NCBI GenBank assembly: GCA_947589405.1
Contig: CANQBT010000003.1
Span: 1-41,464 of the forward strand
Length of the DNA stretch: 41,464 nucleotides
DNA from: an uncultured Clostridia bacterium
GTDB taxonomy: Bacteria > Bacillota > Clostridia > Lachnospirales > CAG-274
Direction: 5' to 3'
Positions 34,062 to 41,464 of this stretch are shown piece by piece. The notes beneath the pieces were generated by a model, which saw only the letters and a program-made list of their open reading frames with translations, ran no database searches and was not told where the DNA came from. Each line of letters opens with the position of its first letter. Position 1 is the stretch's first letter. Both the position numbers and the translations under genes were made by a program.

Positions 34062-35017
34062 AAAGCAGAGATATTACCGCTCTTTGCCTTTGCACACTTA
34101 TAGGCGCAGGATTTGCCACAGGCAGAGAGCTTGTAACATACTTTGTAAGATATGGGATATACGGCTTTATCGGTATCGCCCTTGCCTCTGTCATGTTCGG
34201 CGCCGCAATATATATGATACTTAAAAGTCCTTATAAAAGCATAAAGGAGCTTACTGAAAAAAGACTTTCTCCAATACCTGCCTTTATTGCAGACAAAACC
34301 GCTTTTTTATTCCTTATAGTGCTTTATTCAGGTATGCTTGCGGCATCGGGAGAGGTCTTTTCCGAAATACTGGGTATAGACAAGGGAATATGCCGCATGA
34401 TCTCCGCTGTTCTCTGTACTGTAGTGATATGCTCGGGAGCCGATGTCCTTACTCAGCTCAGCCGTATACTTATTGTGCCTATGGCTGTTATTATATTTGT
34501 CGCATCGGCTTATCTTTCGGGCAGAAATATTTCAATACCCCCTGAAAATGTACTCAACATAAGGACCGTCATATCGCCTTTTATATACCTTTCATACAAT
34601 ATGATAAGCGCTGTAGCCCTTATAATATCGCTGCCTGATACAAAAAAGCCAAAATTTGCCGCCATTGAAACAGCCCTTTGTATTTTTATGCTTTCCGTTG
34701 TGTCGGCTCTTCCTCTTTATACTCACTACAGCGATATATGTTCGGAACCGCTGCCTCTTATGTCACTTTTGAAGGGAAGGGGAATGCTTAAATACGCATA
34801 TATGCTTTTCCTGCTCTCCGCAATATTTACTACGGCAGTAAACAGCGGTTATTCCGCTCTGCTCCGTATAAGCGATAAGGGCAAAAATTTACTTCCCGCC
34901 TGTATGATAACGATTTTTGCTCTTTTTATTTCGGCAGCAGGCTTTAACAAAATAGTGGATAATATTTATTTTGTATTCGGCATTATGGGCTTTATTCTTC
35001 TTTGGTGCCTTAAATGA
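34058..35017 (+). CDS. YkvI-like membrane transporter
   Basis: A 319-residue polytopic membrane protein with about nine or ten spans. It opens with the family-type segment LIGAGFATGRELVTYF (broken first helix, as in LeuT/APC-fold carriers), then VLYSGMLAASGEVF and SYNMISAVALIISLP. It resembles Bacillus YkvI and the GerAB-type spore permeases in fold class. It is coupled to the LysM-GH18 gene by a 4-bp overlap, so the pair may act together in spore formation or germination. The substrate is unknown. Confidence 0.82.
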   Translation: MKSRDITALCLCTLIGAGFATGRELVTYFVRYGIYGFIGIALASVMFGAAIYMILKSPYKSIKELTEKRLSPIPAFIADKTAFLFLIVLYSGMLAASGEVFSEILGIDKGICRMISAVLCTVVICSGADVLTQLSRILIVPMAVIIFVASAYLSGRNISIPPENVLNIRTVISPFIYLSYNMISAVALIISLPDTKKPKFAAIETALCIFMLSVVSALPLYTHYSDICSEPLPLMSLLKGRGMLKYAYMLFLLSAIFTTAVNSGYSALLRISDKGKNLLPACMITIFALFISAAGFNKIVDNIYFVFGIMGFILLWCLK

Positions 35018-35033
35018 CCGTCATATCAATAAA

Positions 35034-35077
35034 AAAAGGCTGTTCAAATGCCGTTTATCGACATCTGAACAGTCTTT
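35034..35077. terminator. Bidirectional terminator between YkvI-like and adhesin genes
   Basis: GGCTGTTCA (35038-35046) pairs with TGAACAGTC (35066-35074), with partial inner pairing. It is flanked by TTTTAT on the right and AAAAAAA on the left, so it can end both the rightward pair of genes and the leftward adhesin gene, whose stop lies about 10 nt away. Confidence 0.85.
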
Positions 35078-35086
35078 TATATTTGA

Positions 35087-38000
35087 TTATTGTTCCTTCT
35101 TTTTACGGAAGGTCAATGCAAGTACAGCAAAGGCTGCAATAAGTGAAGCCCATGCGATAGGAAGTGAAGTATTGTCACCTGTCTGTGGTGAACCGTTTCT
35201 GCCGGTTGAGCTTCCTGAACCATATGTTCCGCTGCTTCCCTCAGTACTTCCTCTTCTTCCGACAGTAGAAGCATTAGGTCTGTCGCCTGTCTTACCTGCA
35301 GTACCTGTGCCTACGGTATTGGCATTAGGTCTGCCTCTGCTGCTTCCTGCTGTTCCGTACTCGTCCTCATCATTCGGAGTTCCCGGAGTTCCGCCTGTAC
35401 GTATTGTAGTAGTTTCTGTTGTAAGCTCTGTACGTGGTGTGCCTCCGTTTACAGTAGTTGTTTCCGTTGTGGTTTCGGAAACGGTTGTTTCTGTAGTAGT
35501 TTCTGTAGAGCTCTCTGTGATCTCCGTTGTAGCTGCGGTGGTAGTTTCCGTTGTAGCCTCCGTTGTAGTAAACGTTGGAGTAGAATGTGGACGTCCGCCG
35601 CTTGGCTTTGTAGTTGTAGTTTCCGTAGCAGCTTCTGTTGTTACAACAGTTGTTGCTTCGGTAGTGGTCGTTGTCGGCTTAGGTCCCGGCGGTGGAGTAT
35701 ACGGCTTATCTGTTGTAGCCTCCGTTGTCGTTTCCGTAGTCGTTGTAGTTGTAGTTGTCGTAGTCGTAGTCGTTGTTGTCGTGGTCGTTGTGGACGTTGA
35801 CGTTGTCGTTGTAGACGTTGACGTTGACGTTGTTGACTCCGTACTTGTTTCCGTTGTCGTCTGCTTTGGCGGAGGCGGTGGAGTTGGCTTAGTCGTAGCC
35901 TGTGTAGTGGCTGTAGACGTTGTGGTCTCCGTACTTGTCTCCGTTGTAGTCGTAGACGTGGTCGTTGTTGTCGTAGTCGTTGTTGTGGTTGTCGTCGTTG
36001 TTGTCGTAGTCGTTGTGGACGTTGACGTTGTTGACTCTGTACTTGACTCCGTTGTTGTCGTATCCTTTGGCGGAGGTGGAGGAGTTGGCTTAGTCGTAGT
36101 CTGTGTAGTGACTGTAGACGTTGTTGTCTCCGTACTTGTCTCCGTCGTGGTCGTAGACGTTGTGGTAGTCGTTGTAGTGGTCGTTGTTGTTGTAGTTGTT
36201 GTCGTTGTTGTTGTAGTTGTTGTTGTTGTTGTTGTAGTTGTTGTCGACGTCGTTGTTGTCGTTGTCGATGTAGACGTAGTCGTTGTGGACGTTGACGTTG
36301 TTGTCTCCGTACTTGTTTCCGTTGTAGTCGTGGACTTTGGCGGAGAAGGCTTTGTTGTAGCCTGAGTCGTTGTAGTAGACGTTGTGGTCTCTGTACTTGT
36401 CTCCGTTGTAGTCGTGGACGTTGTGGTAGTCGTCGTCGACGTCGACGTCGTTGTCGTAGTTGTTGTAGTTGTAGTTGTCGTAGTCGTAGTTGTCGTTGTA
36501 GTCGTCGTAGTCGTTGTAGACGTTGATGTTGTCGTTGTGGACGTTGTTGTCTCCGTACTTGTCTCTGTTGTAGTAGTAGAGGTTGACGTTGACGTTGTGG
36601 ACGTTGACGTTGACGTTGTCGTCTCTGTAGACGTTGACGTTGACGTTTCTGTGGTAGTCTCTGTAGATGTTTCTGTCGTGGTTTCTGTAGTGGTCTCTGT
36701 AGATGTCGTAGTAGATATTTCCTTATTGTTTATATCTACGATACCCTTATTGTTATCTCCTTTAAGCTCTACAGAATTATTGGTATAATCAATATCCACT
36801 ATACCGTTTACGCCCTGTTCAAGTATCCTGCCGTTAATATCGGTCTCATATACGATGTACTGAGTACCGTTTTCAACATCGTAAGGCAGATTCTTGAATA
36901 CGACCTTATCCTTTGTACCTTCGGCTGAACCCTTTATCGTAAGGCTCTTTATAGAGCTTATTCTTACAGGCTTGCCGTCTTTCATTTCAAATACTGCAAA
37001 ATAGAATGTCTTTCTGCTGTTTGTATCGGAAACAAAGGTCTTGTTAAGTGTAATTTCACCATCATCGCCCTTGCTCTTTACCCATACGCCGACCTTTGCC
37101 GGCTCTGCAATAAGTCTTTGCTTCATTATTGCCTGAGGACCTACCGCCCTTGTAAATGAGTAAGCAAAGTTGTTCCATGCAATGTTGCTCTCGCCAAGAG
37201 TCGTAACGACCTCGGGAACACGTCCCGTAAACTTGATCTGTACACCTGCGCCTGCAGGTATCTGATATTCACTGTCAAAGAGGAATCTTACAAGAGAAGT
37301 ATTTTCTCCCGGTGAGGTGCTCCAGTCAGTAATATACTGGCTTCCGCCTGCCCAGTCCTCCGCATTCTCGTCATTGAATGTGGTTACTCTGTCGTCTGAG
37401 AAGTTAAGAGTGACCTGAGGATGATCCTCCTGACCGTTAGGCTTTGTAACGGTAGTTGAGATATAGTCATCCCATGCTACGTCAAACTTAGAATCTCTTG
37501 CATAATCCGTAATGACGCCAATATCGCCTACAAATGGCAGTCTGTCTATTACAGAGAAGTTCTTTATAGCAACATTTGAATTATTCTTAATGTTAAGAGT
37601 ATATGTAACTGTTTCACCCTGCATACCCTGAACATAGTTGTCGGGCTCATCTTTATAGCTGTAGCCCGTGTCTTCAACAGGGTCGTACTTGTGACCATCA
37701 GGTGTGTATTCTATTTCCTTCCAGGACTCTGTGGCAAGACCTAATATATTGAATGTGCCGCTGGAGCCTAATCCGCCTTCTATCTCGTGGCCGGAAGGTA
37801 TGTTCTCATCATCATATCTGCCTGATACCTTAAGAGCAACATCGTTCTTTATAACGCCCGTCTTACCTGCAAGACCTGACTTCATCTTTGTTGCAAAGGA
37901 GATCTCAATAAATTCACCGGGCTGAAGGTCGAACTCACGCATTCCTGTAAAGTCCCAAACGGCTATATCCTTTCTTTCCTCTTCGGGAACGGAAGGATCT

Positions 38001-41000
38001 GTGCTGCCCTTTATAACAGTAGCATCAATAAACGGAAGCTCTGTTCTTTCGCCTGTCAGCTCGTTTGTCTTATAAATATTGGGTCGCCAGTTTATAAGGC
38101 TGACATCATCAGCATTCATGTAGGTATATATGGCAGGGATACTATCCTCTACCTTATAATCCTTCATCACGGAGCCGCCGCCCTGTTCATCTGCTTCGTT
38201 TATTACAGCTATAGTCCATACTATACTGTCACCTGCGGTAACAACGCCGCCTACATTATTAAGAGTAGGTGAAGAAGCGGCAAATGAGCCTATACCCCTC
38301 TTGCCAACTCCCGGATGCATAGTTTCTTCCTTAACGGTAATGGTTTTCTTTACGGTCTTTTTTGTAGTGACCTCTCCTTCAGGAGTTTCAAAAGCATTGT
38401 TTGCCGTTATGGATACGGAATTGCTTACGTCTGACTGCTGTATGTAATACTTGCCGTCAACTACCTCTGCTGATGACACAAGCTTTTCTATCTCATCTTC
38501 GGTAAGCTGAGTTACATAGAATATATATGTAGGCTTCTTGCCATGATATATCTTAAAGTCATCGGGGAAAGTCACCGTAAATACGGAACCCGGTTCTTCA
38601 TTGTAATCAATTTGGGCTTGGTTATATATATAGAAATTATCGTCCTGCTCATAGTAAGCAGCATGTACCTCTATAGTTATATCTCTCCAGCCGTCCTCAA
38701 GCCTCTTCACAAGCTTCATGCCGTCAGGTATCTTATCATTGACTACAAGCTTACCTGCGTCATAGTCCTTTTCGCTTAAATTTTCAAGACTTATGACATA
38801 GCTGAATCTCATATCTCTGAGATACTGTCTCAGCTCCTCCTCAGAAGTTGCTTCCTTAACATAGAGATTATCCTTATCGGTAAAATGTCCGTTTTCGTCC
38901 CTAATAGGATTGCCGCTTTCATCTACCGCTACGGCTTCCTTCTTTATGTCAAGCACAGGATTGGAAGTGTTTACACCATAGTTGACTGTGACATTATCGC
39001 CGCCGTTTACGGATACCGTATTGGCACCAATTGTAAAATCCGCCTTAAGCTTAAGAGAATACTCAAGCTCTATATATCCTCCGGGCAGTACGCTAAAGCC
39101 CGGAATGCTGTTTACAACAGAGCTTACATTTCCGCCGGTGGTCGGACCTGAGCTTGAAGGACTGTTGGGATCATCGGAATCATAGTACTTAATATCTATT
39201 ATTCCGATACCGTACTGCATATTGGGGAATGTGTACTTATCGCCCTTTGTCACTCCGTTGATCTTGCTTACATCTGTAACAACAATATCAACGGGACCAT
39301 CGGCAGTCATTTTGTCTGCATTTGTGAGAACATCGTGTATTTCAAGATAATTAAATGTTTCAAGGGTATTGTTGTATACCTTTATCTTGAACTTAACATA
39401 TTTATCAAGATTTTCTTCCGGAAGCTTGCCGCTTTCCGTAACATCGTTGCCCTCATAGTCATATACATGCTTTTCAACGTCCAGCTTAACATTGGGATCG
39501 GGAACTGTTATTGTTCCTCCGGGACCTTCGCCGCCGCCCTTGTCGCTGTCTGTTTCAAATGTACCGTCCTTAAGTATGGCAATATTGTGTATTGTAGAGT
39601 TGACCTCTGCATCTTCTGCAACCTTTGCCTTTACGGTAAGTGTAAATTCCTGATTGCCATCTACCTTGCCTACATACTTAAATGTTATCTTTCTTGAATC
39701 GCTGTCATACTCTCTTGTCCAGCCCTGTGTTCCCTGAGCCTCTATATACACAAGACCATCGGGAAGTTCGTCCTCTACTATAAGAGGGTGCTCCTCTGTA
39801 TATTCGGCAGGAGAGTTCTGATTATTCTTTACCTTTATGGTATATGTAACCGTTTCGCCGGGCTTAACACGGCTGTTATCGGGAGTCTTTGTTACTATCC
39901 AGTTTTCGGGATTGAACTCATTCCTGGTATGGGTTACGGTAGATTCGCCTTCCTTTTTGCCGTCCGCCCAAAGCTCAGCCGTATTCTTAAGACTGTTGGG
40001 ATTGGCACTCTCAAAGCCTTCGTTTACAGCTACGGGAATGGTTATTGTAATATATCCCTGTGCAGGAAGATTTGTGACCTCAACGGAAATATTCTTTCCA
40101 TTTGTGTTATCTGTATATTCAACTCCGTCGCTTATATCTATTTTAATATCCCCTGCAATATCTACAAAATCGGGAAGTGCGTCCTTTATCTCATGAGGTA
40201 CAGTCATATCGCCTGTGCCTGTGTTCTTATAGGTGATAGTGTAGTCGAAAACATCGCCCTTCCTTATGAAATCCTTGTCGGCTTTCTTTTCAAATGTGGT
40301 GGAAGGAGTCTTTTTCTTAACCTCTATATCTTCTTCTACTTCCTTATCATAGGAATTGCTTGTAAGCTTTGCTGTATTTGGGATACTTGCGTCGCTGTCG
40401 TCCTTTACCTTTAATGGGATATAGCCTGCAAGTATACCATCTGGGTCTATATTTGAACCTTCAAATATGATCCCGTTGTTTTCATAATCATAATTTAAAT
40501 GGCAGCTGCTGCCCGAGTTACTGTTGTTTTCCATTTTCACCCATGCAACATAATCCTTGCCATTCACATTGAATGTGGAAAGTGAGCCTATATTCAGATT
40601 CTGATTATTCCAATCACTAAAATACTGCTTATATGCTTCAAGCTCATCGGCTGTTACAAACTCCAGTCCCTCAGGGATCATATCCTCGAAGCTGTGGCTG
40701 TAAAGAACATCGGTACCGTTGTTCTGAGATGTTATCTTATAAAGAATAATATCTCCTTCAACCACATAGCTGTTTGGATCCCAATCCCCTGTATAAGTGC
40801 CGAACTTGTCGGCTACATCGGAAATTGACTTTGTAAGAGCGTTTGCCAGCTCTGCATCGAACTGTCTGGGACGTGAAAGCAATATAGACGTATCTGCGTC
40901 ATTTTCCAGAACATGCTCTCCGTCAAAATAGTCGGTATATGTAGTCTTGAGCTTTGAGCTTACAGATGTTTCATTTTCAAATCTTTCGTCAAATGAAACG

Positions 41001-41464
41001 CTGTCCTTGCTTATTCTTACCTTTGGCTTAAAGCAGTCCATCTGCTTTTCGGGATATTCCTCAAGGTTAGGATTTTCAACAGTACCCCTTACGGTAAAGC
41101 CTGTTATCCTGCCCTCACCGTCTGTAACGGGAGTTATTTCTGCACCCTCAAGATTTTCTACGCTTACGGCAGAATTAATATCCGTACCTGCGGGAAGATA
41201 CATTCCCTCAGGAAATTCGTAGGTATTCTCAACAGTTACCTTCTTTGTATAAATTGTGCCTTCTGATGTCCATGTAGGATCATATTCGTTAAGTTCTTCA
41301 TTATAAAGGCTCTTGTCGTACTCAATTATGTTGAATACAAGGTCCTCAGGAAGCTTATATTCTCCCTCAGTCACCTGCTGAAGAACGATCTTGTCCTTGT
41401 CGGGCCATTGGTCGTGATCCCACTTAGGCTCTGCCGTTGCGGATACGGAAGCGCTTACGTCCGT
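35087..41464 (-). CDS. Giant cell-wall-anchored adhesin-like protein, 5'-truncated by the window edge
   Basis: The frame is open to the right edge; the GTG at 41374 is internal, as 30 codons continue beyond it. About 2125 residues are visible. Order from the N-terminal side: a beta-rich region, then five or more DUF11-like/SdrD-like repeat modules (for example VKPGETVTYTIKVKNN, RKGDVFDYTITYKNT, VQGMQGETVTYTLNIKNN), each with 'D-x-L/I-P' type strands. Next is a Cna-B/SpaA-like module (about 36718-37080), then a Thr/Ser/Glu stalk (35441-36717) and a Gly/Asn/Ser linker. The C terminus is a sorting signal with PQTGDN, a hydrophobic helix and RKKKEQ. The motif is SPQTG instead of LPxTG. It should be anchored by a sortase and display modules far from the wall. 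No enzyme domain is recognised. Confidence 0.9.
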   Translation of the reverse strand, partial: TDVSASVSATAEPKWDHDQWPDKDKIVLQQVTEGEYKLPEDLVFNIIEYDKSLYNEELNEYDPTWTSEGTIYTKKVTVENTYEFPEGMYLPAGTDINSAVSVENLEGAEITPVTDGEGRITGFTVRGTVENPNLEEYPEKQMDCFKPKVRISKDSVSFDERFENETSVSSKLKTTYTDYFDGEHVLENDADTSILLSRPRQFDAELANALTKSISDVADKFGTYTGDWDPNSYVVEGDIILYKITSQNNGTDVLYSHSFEDMIPEGLEFVTADELEAYKQYFSDWNNQNLNIGSLSTFNVNGKDYVAWVKMENNSNSGSSCHLNYDYENNGIIFEGSNIDPDGILAGYIPLKVKDDSDASIPNTAKLTSNSYDKEVEEDIEVKKKTPSTTFEKKADKDFIRKGDVFDYTITYKNTGTGDMTVPHEIKDALPDFVDIAGDIKIDISDGVEYTDNTNGKNISVEVTNLPAQGYITITIPVAVNEGFESANPNSLKNTAELWADGKKEGESTVTHTRNEFNPENWIVTKTPDNSRVKPGETVTYTIKVKNNQNSPAEYTEEHPLIVEDELPDGLVYIEAQGTQGWTREYDSDSRKITFKYVGKVDGNQEFTLTVKAKVAEDAEVNSTIHNIAILKDGTFETDSDKGGGEGPGGTITVPDPNVKLDVEKHVYDYEGNDVTESGKLPEENLDKYVKFKIKVYNNTLETFNYLEIHDVLTNADKMTADGPVDIVVTDVSKINGVTKGDKYTFPNMQYGIGIIDIKYYDSDDPNSPSSSGPTTGGNVSSVVNSIPGFSVLPGGYIELEYSLKLKADFTIGANTVSVNGGDNVTVNYGVNTSNPVLDIKKEAVAVDESGNPIRDENGHFTDKDNLYVKEATSEEELRQYLRDMRFSYVISLENLSEKDYDAGKLVVNDKIPDGMKLVKRLEDGWRDITIEVHAAYYEQDDNFYIYNQAQIDYNEEPGSVFTVTFPDDFKIYHGKKPTYIFYVTQLTEDEIEKLVSSAEVVDGKYYIQQSDVSNSVSITANNAFETPEGEVTTKKTVKKTITVKEETMHPGVGKRGIGSFAASSPTLNNVGGVVTAGDSIVWTIAVINEADEQGGGSVMKDYKVEDSIPAIYTYMNADDVSLINWRPNIYKTNELTGERTELPFIDATVIKGSTDPSVPEEERKDIAVWDFTGMREFDLQPGEFIEISFATKMKSGLAGKTGVIKNDVALKVSGRYDDENIPSGHEIEGGLGSSGTFNILGLATESWKEIEYTPDGHKYDPVEDTGYSYKDEPDNYVQGMQGETVTYTLNIKNNSNVAIKNFSVIDRLPFVGDIGVITDYARDSKFDVAWDDYISTTVTKPNGQEDHPQVTLNFSDDRVTTFNDENAEDWAGGSQYITDWSTSPGENTSLVRFLFDSEYQIPAGAGVQIKFTGRVPEVVTTLGESNIAWNNFAYSFTRAVGPQAIMKQRLIAEPAKVGVWVKSKGDDGEITLNKTFVSDTNSRKTFYFAVFEMKDGKPVRISSIKSLTIKGSAEGTKDKVVFKNLPYDVENGTQYIVYETDINGRILEQGVNGIVDIDYTNNSVELKGDNNKGIVDINNKEISTTTSTETTTETTTETSTETTTETSTSTSTETTTSTSTSTTSTSTSTTTTETSTETTTSTTTTSTSTTTTTTTTTTTTTTTTTTTTTTTTSTSTTTTTTSTTTTETSTETTTSTTTTQATTKPSPPKSTTTTETSTETTTSTSTTTTSTSTTTTTTSTTTTTTTTTTTTTTTTTTTTTTTTTTTTTSTTTTETSTETTTSTVTTQTTTKPTPPPPPKDTTTTESSTESTTSTSTTTTTTTTTTTTTTTTTTTTSTTTTETSTETTTSTATTQATTKPTPPPPPKQTTTETSTESTTSTSTSTTTTSTSTTTTTTTTTTTTTTTTTTTETTTEATTDKPYTPPPGPKPTTTTTEATTVVTTEAATETTTTKPSGGRPHSTPTFTTTEATTETTTAATTEITESSTETTTETTVSETTTETTTVNGGTPRTELTTETTTIRTGGTPGTPNDEDEYGTAGSSRGRPNANTVGTGTAGKTGDRPNASTVGRRGSTEGSSGTYGSGSSTGRNGSPQTGDNTSLPIAWASLIAAFAVLALTFRKKKEQ
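35441..36717 (-). repeat. Coding minisatellite: Thr/Ser/Glu stalk with Pro-rich punctuation
   Basis: A low-complexity coding run of about 425 codons, read as T with interspersed S and E. Runs of 18 or more Thr are interrupted four times by Pro-rich motifs centred near 35688, 35878, 36078 and 36345 (for example TTKPTPPPPPK). Around each punctuation lies a near-repeated block of about 80 bp with TTTETSTETTTST. Thr is encoded by all four ACN codons, mixed at short range. In the other strand it appears as a long Val-rich open frame, which is an artefact. Confidence 0.9.

Noticed and set aside
35441..36717. Tandem repeat as a CRISPR array
   Set aside because: The repeat is a codon-phased coding run without unique spacers and with no cas genes nearby.
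34971..36788. Two long rightward Val-rich open frames (34971-36365 and 36384-36788)
   Set aside because: They are the complement of the Thr-rich stalk of the leftward adhesin gene; the VVVVDVDV composition follows from the ACN codons, and no ribosome site or promoter fits.
41372..41374. GTG at 41374 as start of the adhesin gene
   Set aside because: The frame continues 30 codons to the right edge, no ribosome site precedes the GTG, and no signal peptide follows it.

Overview
The window looks like chromosomal DNA of an anaerobic, probably spore-forming member of the Clostridia (Firmicutes), most likely a gut or rumen pectin degrader of the Lachnospiraceae/Oscillospiraceae type. The basis is strong GGAGG-type ribosome binding sites, heavy use of ATA, AGA and AGG codons, a tryptophan T-box, a yybP-ykoY riboswitch, an [FeFe] hydrogenase of the anaerobe type, a LysM-GH18 spore-cortex-type hydrolase, secreted pectin esterases and a sortase-type adhesin. 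Species is not determinable from the sequence alone.

Layout. 1-7640: the 3' part of glutamine-dependent NAD synthase; a CaCA-family cation exchanger read leftward behind a yybP-ykoY riboswitch; threonine synthase (leftward); then rightward nrdR, a thioredoxin-like [2Fe-2S] ferredoxin and an [FeFe] hydrogenase; then a small lipoprotein with a strong terminator. 7690-13361: a mosaic intergenic repeat, an unlisted 51-residue ORF, and a 1412-residue secreted protein joining a pectin methylesterase to an SGNH (CE12-like) esterase, divergent from a MerR-type regulator. 13371-19114: a Trp T-box leader, interrupted by a palindromic repeat, and the operon trpE-G-C-F-B-A, which lacks trpD. 19116-19964: a methyltransferase-like gene bracketed by two 54-bp two-hairpin repeats.

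19953-24629, leftward: a unit of a 66-residue protein, NusG domain II protein, Gx-type membrane protein and ApbE flavin transferase (membrane/extracytoplasmic redox flavoprotein maturation), and upstream of it the unit murA-yycJ-rlmH. 24982-25533: an acetyltransferase, followed by another mosaic repeat. 25929-32566, leftward: the closely packed unit polA-(membrane protein)-coaE-lytic transglycosylase-peptide-binding lipoprotein-GalT-like enzyme. 32781-35017, rightward: LysM-GH18 hydrolase translationally coupled to a YkvI-like membrane protein. 35087-41464, leftward and cut by the right edge: a giant cell-wall-anchored protein with repeated extracellular modules, a roughly 430-residue Thr/Ser stalk and a PxTG-type sorting signal.

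The most unusual points are: the missing trpD in an otherwise complete operon; the covarying twin hairpin elements, one of which supplies the end of apbE; the modular two-part intergenic repeats; the tiny ORF beside the pectin esterase; and the Thr stalk encoded by mixed synonymous codons. I see no tRNA, rRNA, CRISPR array, transposase or prophage gene.
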